A stretch of DNA of 64,000 nucleotides from positions 1 through 64,000 of the forward strand of contig QJPP01001905.1 in NCBI GenBank assembly GCA_003996215.1. Reading direction: 5' to 3'. This stretch comes from Jaltomata sinuosa. Its lineage: Eukaryota; Streptophyta; Magnoliopsida; Solanales; Solanaceae. The position numbers and the translations under genes are program-made. Shown here in pieces: positions 21,540-32,480 of the stretch (position 1 is its first letter; each line of letters starts with the position of its first letter). The notes beneath the pieces were generated by a model. It saw nothing but the letters and a program-made list of their open reading frames with translations, searched no databases and had not been told where the DNA came from.

Positions 21540-23215
21540 ATATTCGTCAAAGGCGATGGTTGGAGCTTCTTAAGTATTATGATATGAGTGTCCTTTACCA
21601 TCCGAGTAAGTCCAATGTAGTCACGGATGCACTTAGTAGATTATCCATGGGTAGTGTGTCTTCGGTGGAGGAAGGAAAGAAGGAATTTGTTAAGGAAGTT
21701 CATAGGCTTGCTAGGTTAGGAGTTCGCCTTATGGATTCGACAGAAGGTGGTGTTATTGTTCAGAATGGTTCTGAATCTTCCTTGGTAGCTGAAGTGAAAG
21801 AAAAGCAAGACAATGATCCTATTTTGCACCAGTTAAAGGGTGCAGTTTATCAGCAAAGGGTAGAGATTTTATCCCAACGGGTAGATAGTGTGTTTTGATA
21901 TCACGGTCGATTGTGTATCCCTGAAATAGATGGGTTGAGACAGTTGATTTTGACAGAGGCTCACATCTCTAGGTATTCTATTCCCCCCCGTGTCACCAAT
22001 ATGTACCGTGATCTATGGGAAGTCTATTGGTGGAATGGCATGAAGAGGGACATAGCAGGTTTTGTGTCTAAGTGTCCCAATGGTCAACAAGTGAAAGTAG
22101 AGCATCAGTGAGCATGTAGTATGACTCAGGATATTGATCTTCCTACTTGGAAATAGGAAGCAATCAATATGGATTTCATTACTGGTTTGCCTCGTACTCG
22201 AAGGCAACATGATTCTATTTGGGTGATTATCGATCAGATGACTAAGTCATCCCACTTTCTGGTTGTTAAGATTATGGATTCAGCAGATGATTATGCCAGA
22301 CTCTACACTCGAGAGATAGTCAGATTGCATGGTGTTCCATTGTCTATTATTTCAGATAGAGGTACTAAGTTTACATCCATGTTTTGGAAGTCTTTTTAGA
22401 AGTGCCTTGGTACTCAGGTTAAGCTTAGCACAACTTTTTACCCTCACACGGATGGCCCGACAGAGTGTACTATTCGGACTCTGGAGGATATGTTGATAGC
22501 TTGTGTGATTGATTTTAATGGTAATTGGGATAATCACTTACCTCTTATTGAGTTTTCCTACAACAATAACTTTCACACTAGCATCCAGATGGCTCTTTAT
22601 GAGTCACTTTATAGTCGGAGATGTAGATCTCCTATTTGTTGGTTTGAGGTAGGTGAGGCAGCTTTGATTAGTCTAGAGTTGGTTCATGAGACTATGGAGA
22701 AAGTTTAAATCATTAGGGAGAAGTTGAAGACCGCTCAGAGTCGGCAGAAATCGTATACTGATGTGAGGATAAGAGAGTTAGAGTTCAAATTTGATGATTG
22801 GATATTTCTGAAGGTGTCACCCATGAAGGGTGTGATGAGGTTTGGTAAGAAAAGGAAGCTTAGTTCCAGTTATGTAGGTCCTTATTGGATTTTGAGGAGA
22901 GTTGGTAGTTTTGCTTATGAGTTGGATTTGCCAACAGATTTAGAAGCGGTTCATCCAGTTTTTCATGTTTCTATGTTGAATAAGTGTGTTTGTGATCCGA
23001 CCTTGATTGTTCCTTTGGAAGATGTGAGTGTGAAGGATAACCTTACTTATGAGGAAGTTTCTTTTGAGATTCTTGATTGTCAGATTCGGAGGTTGAGAAA
23101 CAAAGAAGTCACTTTTGTGAAGGTCCTTTGGAGGAATCAGCTTGTTAAGGGAGCTACTTGGGAAGCAGAAGCAGCCATGAAAGCAAGTACCCACATCTCT
23201 TTCCTTCTGACTTAG
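21540..23215 (+). pseudogene. pol: W integrase with chromodomain-like C-terminus
   Basis: After the tail of RNase H (RRWLELLKYYDMSVLYHPS, ALSRLSMGS) comes the integrase zinc domain: EAH, then PPR where HPG is usual, and KCPNGQQ where KCPNCQQ is usual, so two of four zinc ligands are lost. The core has MDFITGL (first Asp), VPLSIISDRGTKF (second Asp) and TECTIRTLEDML (Glu), all catalytic residues present. Stops lie at about 22156, 22398 and 22706. The C-terminal region has FLKVSPMKGVMRFGKK, VHPVFHVSMLNK, EILDCQIRRLRNKEV and VLWRNQ...ATWEAEA, the chromodomain-like tail of Tekay/Del-type chromoviruses, ending at TAG 23213. Confidence 0.88.
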
Positions 23216-23460
23216 TTTTAGCTTGAGGTATTAGTTTACTCCATAGTATGTCCCTCCAATCCTAGTCCATCAGTTTCCCTCATGATATTATCATGCATTA
23301 ATGTTTTTCAGAGTTAGTTTTATCATGTTTTTAGTTGGAAAGCTCAGTTTTCATGTTTATTCTTCAATTTTCATGTTTTGTTGCTTGGTTGGGCAGTTTC
23401 TTTCTAGTTTTCCTTACTTAAGTCTTCATTCGAGGATGAATGATCCCAAGGGAGAGATAT
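23216..23460 (+). other. W 3' UTR and polypurine tract
   Basis: About 245 bp between the pol stop and the 3' LTR, ending GATCCCAAGGGAGAGATAT. The purine run AAGGGAGAGA (about 23448-23457) primes plus-strand DNA. Z and Y have the same tract on the minus strand. Confidence 0.8.
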
Positions 23461-24767
23461 TGTAATACCCCGTAATCTGAACCAACTATTTAACTCTGAA
23501 TCCAATGAATTTTCTACATTTTCTGTAACTGTAGGCCACCACGGGCAGCGCCACGGACGTTGTAGACGGCCCGTGGGGTGCCCCGTGGGAACAAACAGTG
23601 AGATTACGCCAAGTTTGCCTCTGCCCGATGGGTGGTCATAACGGGCGTCGCAGGTGCAACGGTCCATGGGAACCCGCCATCGGGATCTCCCAGTAGTTCT
23701 TTCCCCCATCACCCCAGTTACCCTGATGGCTAGGCCACGGGTGTCATGGGTACGATGACCCATTGGTGCAAGCCATCGGATTGATCCAGGGATCGTTCCC
23801 CCTGTCCCCCCTTTCTCGACGAGCAACCCCATGGGTGTCATATTTGCGATGGGCCATGGGATCTCATCGTCAGAATGGTCCAATAGACCCATCTTAATGA
23901 ACCCCTGCTGGACGTCTTGGCCGATGGGCCATCATGGGCACGACGCCCATCGGGCAGCCCGTGAAATGAATTTTCCTACAACTTATTATTCATAAGTCGG
24001 GGGTAAATTAGTCTTTTCCCCCATTCTTTAATTCCTAAGTGAGGTCATTTTTACCCCTTATAGTAGGGTTTCTACCCCATTTAGCTTAAGACTCTCATTA
24101 TCCCTCATTCATCTACCAAATTGGGAAAAGAACTCCTTTAAGCTTCAAGTTCAAGCCTCCTTTTCTTTTCAATTTTAGTTGGATTAGCTTCAAGTAAGGT
24201 ATGTGGGTATTCAATAAGGGATTCATTTCATCTTTATGCCCAAAACCCCCAGATTCTATTTTGATTTCATGAACTTTCAAATTGGGTTCTTACCCAAATT
24301 CTTATGGGTTTTGCTGTAAATTGTCTTCTCATGATTTTATTATGAAATTACCATTAAATTGCATGATTTTGCATGAGTTTTTACATGTAAACTCCTATTT
24401 CATGAATTGAAGGCTAATTATGGCAAATTCTACATGCATGAATTGATTTAAGTAAATTGTGTATTTGATAGCATGTTTTTCATGAATTCCAAGAAAGTGC
24501 ATGCCTAGTTCCTATATTCTATGAAAGTATATGTTATTATGAAATTAAACTAGAGTCATGCAAGTTTTCAAGTTATGAACTAGTATGAAAAACAAGACAC
24601 CCGATGTGCCATCAATGCTCATGAATCATTTTCTAAACTAAGGTTCATGATTAGTATGAAGATCTGGGTTATGTAGATATTTATGAACAAACTTTGACTT
24701 CTATATATGTCACATGTATGTGAGCCCTATGCTATATATGTTTTGGGAGTAGTATTTAGCACCGAGA
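23461..24767 (+). repeat. W 3' LTR, truncated
   Basis: Starts TGTAATACCCCG and is collinear with 16287 to about 17590. It stops inside the LTR at 24767, where Y1 3' UTR sequence begins; about 815 bp are missing. Confidence 0.85.
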
Positions 24768-24948
24768 GATTTCTAATTGGAGGGAAAGAGCTGCAATCCT
24801 TGCCAACTGAGTTCAAAAAGTTGATTTCTAATTGAATTTAGTTCTAAGGACATGAAAACATGCTGAAGATACCAGAATAGCTAAGGAAACGTATACAAAT
24901 ACTGAGATGCATAAAAGTAAACTGAGGAACTGGAGAGGAACTATTACC
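24768..24948 (-). other. Y1 3' UTR remnant
   Basis: Collinear with Y2 40290-40460 (shared GAGGGAAAGAGCTGCAATC and GAATTTAGTTCTAAGGACAT). The purine tract and LTR junction that should follow have been deleted. Confidence 0.8.
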
Positions 24949-25620
24949 TCAAGCTGAAACTAGATCGGAAGGGAAGAGGTGAGGGTTCTTGGCCATCATA
25001 GTTGCTTCTGCTTTCCAAGTAGCTCCCTCAACTGACTGGTTCCTCCATAAAACTTTCACTAAAGCAACTTCCTTATTTCTCAACCAACAAATTTGAGGGT
25101 CAAGAATCTCGACTAGAACCTCATCATAAGAGACACTGTCTTTCACGCCCACACTTTCTAAAGGCACAACTAAAGCTGGATCACTAATTCATTTCTTCAA
25201 CAAGGATATATGGAAGACTGGGTGCACCGATGCTAAGTCTGCAGGCAAATCCAACTCATAAGCCACTTTGCCAACTCTCCTCAGAATCCTGTAAGGACCT
25301 ATCTATCAGGGACTAAGCTTCCCCTTCTTACCGAATCTCATCACACCCTTCATGGGTGACACCTTTTGAAAAACCCAATCATCAACCTAAAACTCGAGCT
25401 CCCTTCTTCACATATCTGTATAAATTTCTGATTAATTTGAGTCGCCTTCAACCTTTCTCTAATAAGCTGAACCTTCTCTAAAGTCTCATAGGCTGAATAT
25501 GTCCCTATCAAAAATTGCTTCATTGCTAAGATTAACCTGAGTACCAAGACCCTTCTGCAACGATCTCCAAAACTGAGATGTGAACGGAGTACCCCAATTT
25601 AAGATGATGGATAAGGGAAC
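24949..25620 (-). pseudogene. pol: Y1 integrase, C-terminal part
   Basis: Second half of the integrase interrupted by Z. Next to the insertion, the SDRG motif of the second catalytic Asp reads LNWGTPF, so the Asp is Asn. Further on come YETLEKVQLIRERLKATQ and a chromodomain-like tail: EILDPQICWLRNKEVALVKV, LWRNQSVEGATWKAEATM and the end SDLVSA at about 24949. Several frame breaks lie between 25170 and 25550. The core between the catalytic Asp and Glu is short or deleted here compared with Y2 (40463-41342). It belongs with 34445-35098. Confidence 0.8.
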
Positions 25621-25625
25621 TCCAT
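25621..25625. repeat. Target-site duplication of Z, left copy (TCCAT)
   Basis: TCCAT here and at 34440-34444 flank Z. The uninterrupted site exists in Y2 at 44272-44276, which confirms a clean insertion. Confidence 0.92.
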
Positions 25626-27555
25626 TGTCACGCCCCGAGGCTACACACTAGATGTAACATGGGACCTGGGACCACAAATGCCCCAAGTTAACCCTTGGTC
25701 ATAGCTTAAATCAAGCATACCCAAAGAAATATAGCGGAAGCATAACTAGTAGGAATAGACAACCATGTCTAAATAAGATAAAGGTCTAAGAATACCAAAT
25801 CCAAAAATACAGAATACAAGTCTAGCTATGTCTGAAGCCTATAACTGACATAAGGAGTTGCTGGGATAAGACCACAGCTAACTCAAAATCCAAAGAAAAG
25901 ACATAAAAGTAACTAGCATTGCTATAGTCCTAGAATGATGAGGACTCACCAACCAAATCTGGATAACCGGCAACGTCTAGCCATGAACCGGAGGGAAGGA
26001 GCCTAATCTGCATCATGAATAGAATACATCGCGAGAATATGTGTCAGTACTACCGAGTATGTGAGATATGCAAAATCTGAAGTAAACATGCTATACATAC
26101 TTTAAAACTAAAATCATACTATGATGGTAAAAGCTGAAATACAAAGGACTCAATGTAATATCATAGGCAAAGTATACTTGAAAACCATAAGTAATAGTAG
26201 AAGTTCTGAAATCTGAAAACAAAAAGTCAATGTATTTAAAACCTGAAATTGTTTCTGTGGGAGGTTCTCTAACCGACATAGACCATGAGAGCACATGGAA
26301 TTCGATGTATCCGCCCCATCGAGAGGACCCAATATACCTTGCCAGGGTATAAAGGTATAACTGTGGCATAATCCATAATTCTAATGCCCAACTGAGGGGC
26401 TAATCAACCTATGGGGGCACATAGTTCTGGGACTAAGGGTATGCTCATCCTGTCTAACTCGATGCTAAATACTACTCCCAAAAGATACATATAACTCATA
26501 ATATATTTATAACATATCTGATGTCATGCCAATCTCAAGTCATAAGTCTTAAATCTTAGCATAGCGATAGTTCAAAATATACTTTTCTTTCTAAATTCAT
26601 AACTTAAAGAATTAGGCATGCAATTTCATAATACTTGAGGTCATGTTATCTAAACATGCCAATTTCACTTGAAAACATGCAATTGAGTGAAAACATACTA
26701 GAATTCATCTATAATGCATGGTCTTTTAAAAACATTTAGGGAATCTCAAATGAACAATAGATAAGTAATGAGAAATCATAAATTTATGCTTTAAAACTGA
26801 TCCCATAAGTTTTCTGCAATTTGAGCAAGAACCCTAATTTCACAAATTCATAAATCAAAGTAAAACTTGAGGGTCTTGGGAATAAGGGTGAACAAAATCC
26901 CTTATTGAATACCCACATACGTTATTGAAGCTTTCTATATTAGGGATGAAGAGAAATGGAGACTTGGAACTTGGACCTTGAAGCTTAGAGACCCTTTCCA
27001 CTTTTAGGATAGAATGAGGGTTTGAGATGAACACTTACGCTAATAGAGTGAAAATCCTTCTAGAATTGTCCAAAACAACCTCACTTAGGAGTTAAAAGGG
27101 TGGGTAATTACCAAAATAACCCAAGGACTTAATTTAGAAAACCTGATTTTAAAACTCGACTTTAGGTTCCACGATTGGATTCAACTACCTGTAGTCCCAA
27201 CCACGACTCGTGGTTTCTGACCTAAAGTTCAAGCTGCGAATAACTTTCCACGACTCAATAGTACGGCTCGTGGAATCATCCATAAGTCATAGAAACCTCT
27301 CATGGTTTGCTGAGAAAACTTGAGCTTCAGTCTGATTTCCACGAGCTGGTTCCATGACTCGTGGACCATCCACGACTTGTGAACCCGACTCGTGGTTCTC
27401 ATACCTGAGGAGGGGTCTGTAAAATAGTTTCCACGAGCTCCTTCCATGGCTCATGGTTCAGTCCACGACTCGTGGTCTGGACTCTTGGTTACTGGAAGGT
27501 TCAGAATTTTTGAGATTCTAAGTTTAAAAGCTGATTCGAATTCCGGGGTCTTACA
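25626..27555 (-). repeat. Z 3' LTR
   Basis: 1930 bp, plus-strand ends TGTCACGCCCC and GGTCTTACA. It pairs with 32481-34439 and contains a cluster of CCACGACTCGTGG palindromes at 27170-27490. Confidence 0.9.
27170..27490 (-). repeat. Palindrome cluster in Z 3' LTR (CCACGACTCGTGG words)
   Basis: Roughly ten copies of CCACGA(C/G)...CTCGTGG and half-sites, 65-385 bp from the LTR start on the sense strand. The equivalent block in the 5' LTR is about 34030-34390. The words are self-complementary around ACTCGT and differ between the two LTRs mainly by transitions. Confidence 0.75.
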
Positions 27556-27784
27556 ATATCTCCCTCTTGGGATCATTCATCCTCGAATGAAGACTAAGTA
27601 AGGAAAACTGGAGAGAAAGCAGCCCAACCAAGCAACAAAACATGAAAACTCAAAGATAAACATGAAAACTAAGTTTTTTAACTTAAAACATGACTGAACT
27701 AACTTCTGAAAACATGAATGCATGCTAGGATCATGAGAGAAGATGTTAGATTAGGATCAGAGAGGCAAACTAAGGAGGAAAATA
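27556..27784 (-). other. Z 3' UTR and polypurine tract
   Basis: On the minus strand, GATCCCAAGAGGGAGATAT directly precedes the LTR; the purine tract is AAGAGGGAGA (27560-27569). The rest is short AT-rich untranslated sequence after the integrase stop at 27785-27787. Confidence 0.8.
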
Positions 27785-29289
27785 TTACCTCAACCTCAAA
27801 ATCTGACGATCAAGAATCTCCACGGGAACTTCCTCATATGTAAGTCTATCCTTTTCACTCACATGCTCCAAAGGAACAATCAAGGTCGGATCACCAACAC
27901 ACTTCTTCAACAATAAAACATGGAAAATCGGATGAACCGCTTCTAAATCCGTTGGCAACTCTAACTCATAAGCCACACTACCAACTCTCCTCAGAATCCT
28001 ATAGGGGCCTACATAGCGGGGAATGAGTTTCCCTTTCTTACCAGACCTCATCACACCCTTCATGGGTGATACCTTCAGGAATACCCAATCATCAACCTCA
28101 AACTCCAACTCTCTTCTCCTCACATTTCCATATGATTTCTATCAACTTTGAGTGATTTTCAACCTCTCCCTAATGATCTAAACCATATTTATAGTCTTAT
28201 GAACCAAATATGGACCAATCAAAGCTGCCTCACCTACCTCAAACCAAACAATAGGAGATCTATACCTCCGACCATAAAGTGCCTCATAAGGAGCTATCTG
28301 GATGCTAGAATGAAAGTTGTTGTTTTAGGCAAACTCGATAAGAGGTAAGTGATAATCCCAACTACCTTTGAAATTGGTCACATAAGCTCTCAACATATTC
28401 TCCAAAGTCTGAATAGTATGCTCTGCCTGGCCATCTATCTGTGCATGAAAAATTCTGCTAAGTTTAACCTGAGTACCAAGACCTTTCTGAAATGATCTCC
28501 AAAACTAGGATGTAAACTGAGTAACCCTGTCTGAAATGATAGAAAAAGGACCACCATGAAATTAGACTATCTCCCGAATGTAGAGTCTGGCATAATCATT
28601 TGTTGAATTTGTAGTCTTAACATCCAAGAAGTGGGCTGATTTAGTCATCTTGTCGATAATCACCCAAATAGAATCTTGTTGCCTTCGAGTATGAGTCAAA
28701 CCTGTTATGAAATCCATATTGATCGCTTCCCACTTCCAAGTAGAAAGGTCAATATCCTGAGTCATATCACCCGGTTGCTGATGTTCTACCTTCACTTGAC
28801 GATAGTTGGGACACTTAGCCACAAAACATGTTATGTCCCTCTTCATGCCATTCCACCAATAGACTTCCGGTAGGTCACGGTACATCTTGCTGGCACCAGG
28901 ATGAATAGAATACCTGGAGCTATGAGCCTCTGTAAAAATCCACTGTCTCAACCCATCTATGTCAGGAACACACAATCGACCCTGATATCGAAGCATACTA
29001 TCTCCCCTTTGGGAGAAAACCTCAACTCTCTGCTAATGGACTGCACCCTTTAACAGGTGCAGAATAGGATCACTGTCTTGCTTTTCTTTCACTTCTGCTA
29101 CCAAAGATGATTCGGACCCATTTTGAATAATAACGCCAACATCTATTGAATCCATAAGGCGAACTCCTAATCGAGCAAGTCGATGAATATCCTTGGACAA
29201 TTCCTTCTTTCGATCTTCAATCGTAGACACACTACCCATGGAAAATCTACTAAGTGCATCCGCCGCTACATTGGACTTACCCTGATGGT
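27785..29289 (-). pseudogene. pol: Z integrase without chromodomain
   Basis: The zinc domain has EAHSSRYSIHPGASKMYRD (both His present) but KCPNYRQ, so the last Cys is Tyr. The core has MDFITGLTHTRRQ with the first Asp, then IWVIIDKMTKSAHFL. The second and third catalytic blocks fall in a region with frame breaks (28140-28560). The C-terminal region is clean for 112 codons: FLKVSPMKGVMRSGKKGKL, YVGPYRILRRVGSVAYEL, VHPIFHVLLLKKCVG, EEVPVEILDRQILRLR, then TAA. W and Y continue past this point for about 40 residues of chromodomain. The tail is lost by a 130-bp deletion between TTGAG repeats (compare W 23093 and 23223). Confidence 0.87.
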
Positions 29290-29869
29290 AAAGCACACTC
29301 ATATCATAATCCTTAAGAAGCTCAAGCCATCTCCTCTGACGAAGATTCAATTCCTTCGAAGTGAACACACACTAAAGACTCTTATGATCGGTGAACAAAT
29401 CCACATGAACACCATACAAGTAGTGTCTCCAAATCTTCAAAGCAAAAATCAAAGCCAGTAACTCAATATCATGAGTAGGGTAGTTCTTCTCATGAAGCTT
29501 AAGGTTTCTAGAAGAATAAGAAATCACCTTACCATGCTGCATCAAAACACAACCCAAACCAATCCTAGAAGCATCACAATACACAAAAAAGTCATCTCAA
29601 CCCTCGGGTAAAGTCAACACTGGAGTTGTGGTCAACCTAGTCTTCAATTCCTAAAAGTTCTTTTCACATAGATTAGACCACTGAAAATTTACCTTCTTCT
29701 AAGTCAACCGAGTCAATAGGGCAGCAATGGAAGAGAACCCTTCCATAAACCTCTTGTAGTAGCTAGCTAAACCCAATAAGTTCCTAATATCAGACGGGGA
29801 AGTGGGTCTAGGATAGCTATTTACTGCCTCAATCTTCTGCGAATCAACTTGAATAACATCTTTAGTCAC
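29290..29869 (-). pseudogene. pol: Z RNase H
   Basis: Connection-domain residues are followed by MYCDASRIGLGCVLMQHGKV, SSRNLKLHEKNYPTHDIELL, IFALKIWRHYLYGVHVDLF and TDHKSL, then RRWLELLKDYDMSVLYHQG and ADALSRFSMGS. The acidic residues of the active site (Asp in YCDAS, Glu in IELL, Asp in FTDHKSL, Asp in ADALSR) are all present, unlike W, Y1 and Y2. A stop replaces the codon before the YVF block at about 29371, and others lie in the connection domain. Confidence 0.85.
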
Positions 29870-30664
29870 TAATTGAACTAGAAAAGCAACAAACTGTATC
29901 CAAAACTCACACTTACTAAACTTAGCAAACAACTGTTGATCCTTTAGAGTTTGTAACACAACTCTCAAGTGGTCCACATGCTCCTCCTCACTTCGAGAGT
30001 AGATAAGAATATCATCAATGAACACAATCACAAACATATCTGAATATTTCTTGAACACATGGTTCATCAAATCCATAAAAGCTGTAGGAGCATTTGTTAG
30101 TCCAAAATATATAACCATAAATTCATAATGACCATATCGAATTCTGAAGGGCGTGTTCAGAATGTCACACTCTCTAACTCTGAGCTGATAATAACCGGAT
30201 CTATGGTCGATCATGGTGAAATAACTAACACCCTGAAGCTGATCAAACAAGTCATAAATCCTAAGAATGGGATACTTATTCTTTATTGTGACCTTGTTCA
30301 ACTGACGATAGTCAATACACATTCTGAGGGAACCATCTTTCTTTCACATGAATAGAACTAGAGCACCCCATGGAGATATGTTGGGTCAAATAAAACCCTC
30401 ATCAAGGAGGTCTTTTAAATGATCTTTCAATTCCTTAAGCTCCGTTGGAGCCATTCTATAGGGAGGAATAGAGATAGGATGCGTATCTAGGAGAAGATCT
30501 ATACCAAAGTCAATCTCCCACTCAGGAGGGACTCTAGGAAAATCCTCGAGAAGCACTTCAGGAAACTCATTCATGATAGAAAGTGATGGGAGAGATAGGG
30601 TTTTGGACTCTGTGTCCACAACCCAAACCATATGATAGACATAACCCTTAGGAATCATCTTCCT
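29870..30664 (-). pseudogene. pol: Z reverse transcriptase
   Basis: Lead-in EFPEVLLEDFPRVPPEWE, THPISIPPYRMAPTELKEL and KDHLKDLLDEGFI, then a stop or frame break near 30385. From MCIDYRQLNKVTIKNKYPIL the frame is open for about 200 codons, with IDHRSGYYQLRV, GHYEFMVIYFGLTNAPTAF and the catalytic IVFIDDILIYSRSEEEH. LQTLKDQQLFAKFSKCEFW closes the palm and thumb. The catalytic Asp pair is intact, and the long clean stretch shows the domain is less damaged than gag. Confidence 0.88.
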
Positions 30665-31110
30665 AGCCTAAAGATAAGATATAAAATGACCCTTTGAGGA
30701 TGGAGGACCACCTTTCCACTCTAAGACAGGTTCATTTGGAAACTTGAAACTAACAACTTGGGTACGATAATCAACCGAGGCATAACATGCATATAACCGA
30801 TCCATACCAAGAATACATCAAATTCAGTCATCTCCAACTCTACTAGATCCGCTAAAGTGAATCTATGAAGGATAGAGATAGGGCAATTCTGGTAAATTCT
30901 TTTAGCTAAGACTGACTCACCAATAGAAGTAGAAACATAAAAGAATTCTAAGAGCTGATCAGGGCTAATTTTGAACTTGCAAGCAACATAAGGGGTCACA
31001 AAAGTTAAGGAGGCACCAATATCCAATAAAGCATATACATCAAGAGAGAAGACTTTCAACATACTAGTAACAACATTTGGAGAACTCTCCTGGTCCTGGT
31101 GCGATGACAT
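30665..31110 (-). pseudogene. Z aspartic protease
   Basis: The active-site motif reads ALLDIGASLTFVTPYVA, with the catalytic Asp kept and DIG in place of DPG. Then come FKISPDQLLEFFYVSTSIG, VLAKRIYQNCPISILHR and LVELEMTEFDVFLVW. The usual VILGMDW block has shifted to FLVWIGY through a small indel near 30805. It ends near the conserved PNEPVLEWKG equivalent at 30720. It lies between the zinc-knuckle end of gag and reverse transcriptase. Confidence 0.82.
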
Positions 31111-32269
31111 GGAATAAAGGAGGTTCTGGCGCTGACCACCACCTGAACCAAAAGCAACACTCTACTGGGTTGGTCAACCACCAGGGGCTGCTAAAGAAGA
31201 CTGAGTCCTACCACCTCCCATTCCCTTTTTGGCTGAAGGGTAATCCTTAATCTGGTGTCCAACCTGACCGCATCTATAATATCCCTCTCTCCCAGCTAGA
31301 CACTCACCGGGGTGACTTCTACTACATTTGTTGCAAGTAGGATAGGAAGTCCCTTTTACAACACTCCCCTGCAAATAAAAACCTAATCCTCTACGTGTCT
31401 GATCATGACGAGGCCTGGGGCATGGGTAGAAGCTCTAGATTAAGAATGCACGGGTCCTGATAACCTCTTCTAAAATAAAGAACGGTGTCTTCCTCTGGAC
31501 CTCTGATGGCTGAAACCCAAACTCTCTGATATGACCTTTTTGTTCCCTCTTGCAATTTCCCTCAACTTATCTCTCTCAATCTTGTAAGCATGAGTCATAA
31601 GTATAAAAATATCCATGTCACCTAAAAGCATAGCAGATCTGCACTCCTTCTTCACCAAGTCTGACACTCCATAAATGAACTTGCTCATTTGATCCCTCGG
31701 ATCAGCCGCCATAGAAGGAGCATACCTAGAAATCTGAGTGAACTTGAACCCATACTCTTGAACCAACATAGATCCTTACCTTAAATTCATGAACTCCTCG
31801 GCCTTAGACTCTCTTAACTCTCTAGGGAAGAACCGATCAAGAAAAGCCCTCTTAAAGCACTCATAAGTCAGAGGGACCACATCCCTAGCCCTAGCATCCT
31901 TCCACTGAGTATACCAAATGTGAGCTACGTACTTGAGCTGATAGGAAGGTAGATCAACACCATCAATGCAAACCACCTGCATTACATTAAAGATTTTCTT
32001 CACCTCATCCATTAAATTTTATGGATCCTCACAAACTTTCAAACCCCAGAACTCAGGCGGGTTCATGTGGATAAAGTCTCAAACTCGGGCCACAACTCCA
32101 CCTTAAGGGTGGATGGGTATAGGAGCCTATTGATTGGCCTAAGTAGCCATAGTCTGAACTACACATGAATGGCATTTCTAAACTCCGCATTTATGATCTC
32201 AAGGTCTAGAATTAGAGGGTTAACATTTTGGGCATTGGCTCGGCGAGGCATATCATGGTGAGGAGACAT
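31111..32269 (-). pseudogene. gag: Z gag
   Basis: The ATG complementary to 32267-32269 opens MSPHHDMPRRANAQNVNPL and EIINAEFRNAIH, with breaks soon after. The gag core appears from 32012: MDEVKKIFNVMQVVCIDGVD, LPSYQLKYVAHIWYTQWKD, CFKRAFLDRFFPRELRESKA, then KFTQISRYAPSMAADPRDQM and KFIYGVSDLVKKECRSAMLL. The zinc knuckle reads YYRCGQVGHQIKDY, in which both outer Cys are Tyr. The upstream CNKCSRSHPGEC is intact. There are several stops. Gag binds element RNA through this knuckle, so the change would impair packaging. Confidence 0.87.
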
Positions 32270-32464
32270 AATCTGAAACATACAAAGAGTAGATTAGAGG
32301 CATAATTGAGTTAAACTCTATCACACGGTATTGATCATGAAAAAAGTGAAGTACTTCCTAAGACATCTCATAACTTCCCTCTCATAAGTGTGGTGCGCTT
32401 CACACACATCAAAGAGATTCTACTTGATGTGGCTTTTAGACACCCTATGAGTCTTGAACCTGAT

Positions 32465-32476
32465 CCTCTGATACCA
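32465..32476 (-). other. Z primer binding site (tRNA-iMet)
   Basis: The minus strand reads TGGTATCAGAGG, eleven of twelve bases of the tRNA-Met complement, four bases inside the 5' LTR. Confidence 0.88.
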
Positions 32477-32480
32477 AGTT

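Larger units (their letters stand above)
16287..24767 (+). mobile_element. Element W: nearly complete chromovirus-like Ty3/gypsy element
   Basis: Plus strand: 5' LTR, tRNA-Met primer site (one mismatch), gag, protease, reverse transcriptase, RNase H, integrase with chromodomain-like tail, purine tract, and a 3' LTR cut short at about 24767. It is inserted in the Y1 3' LTR. Its right target duplication, the last 800 or so bases of its 3' LTR and adjoining Y1 sequence were lost together. Pol runs in three frames with numerous stops, so W is inactive. Confidence 0.88.
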
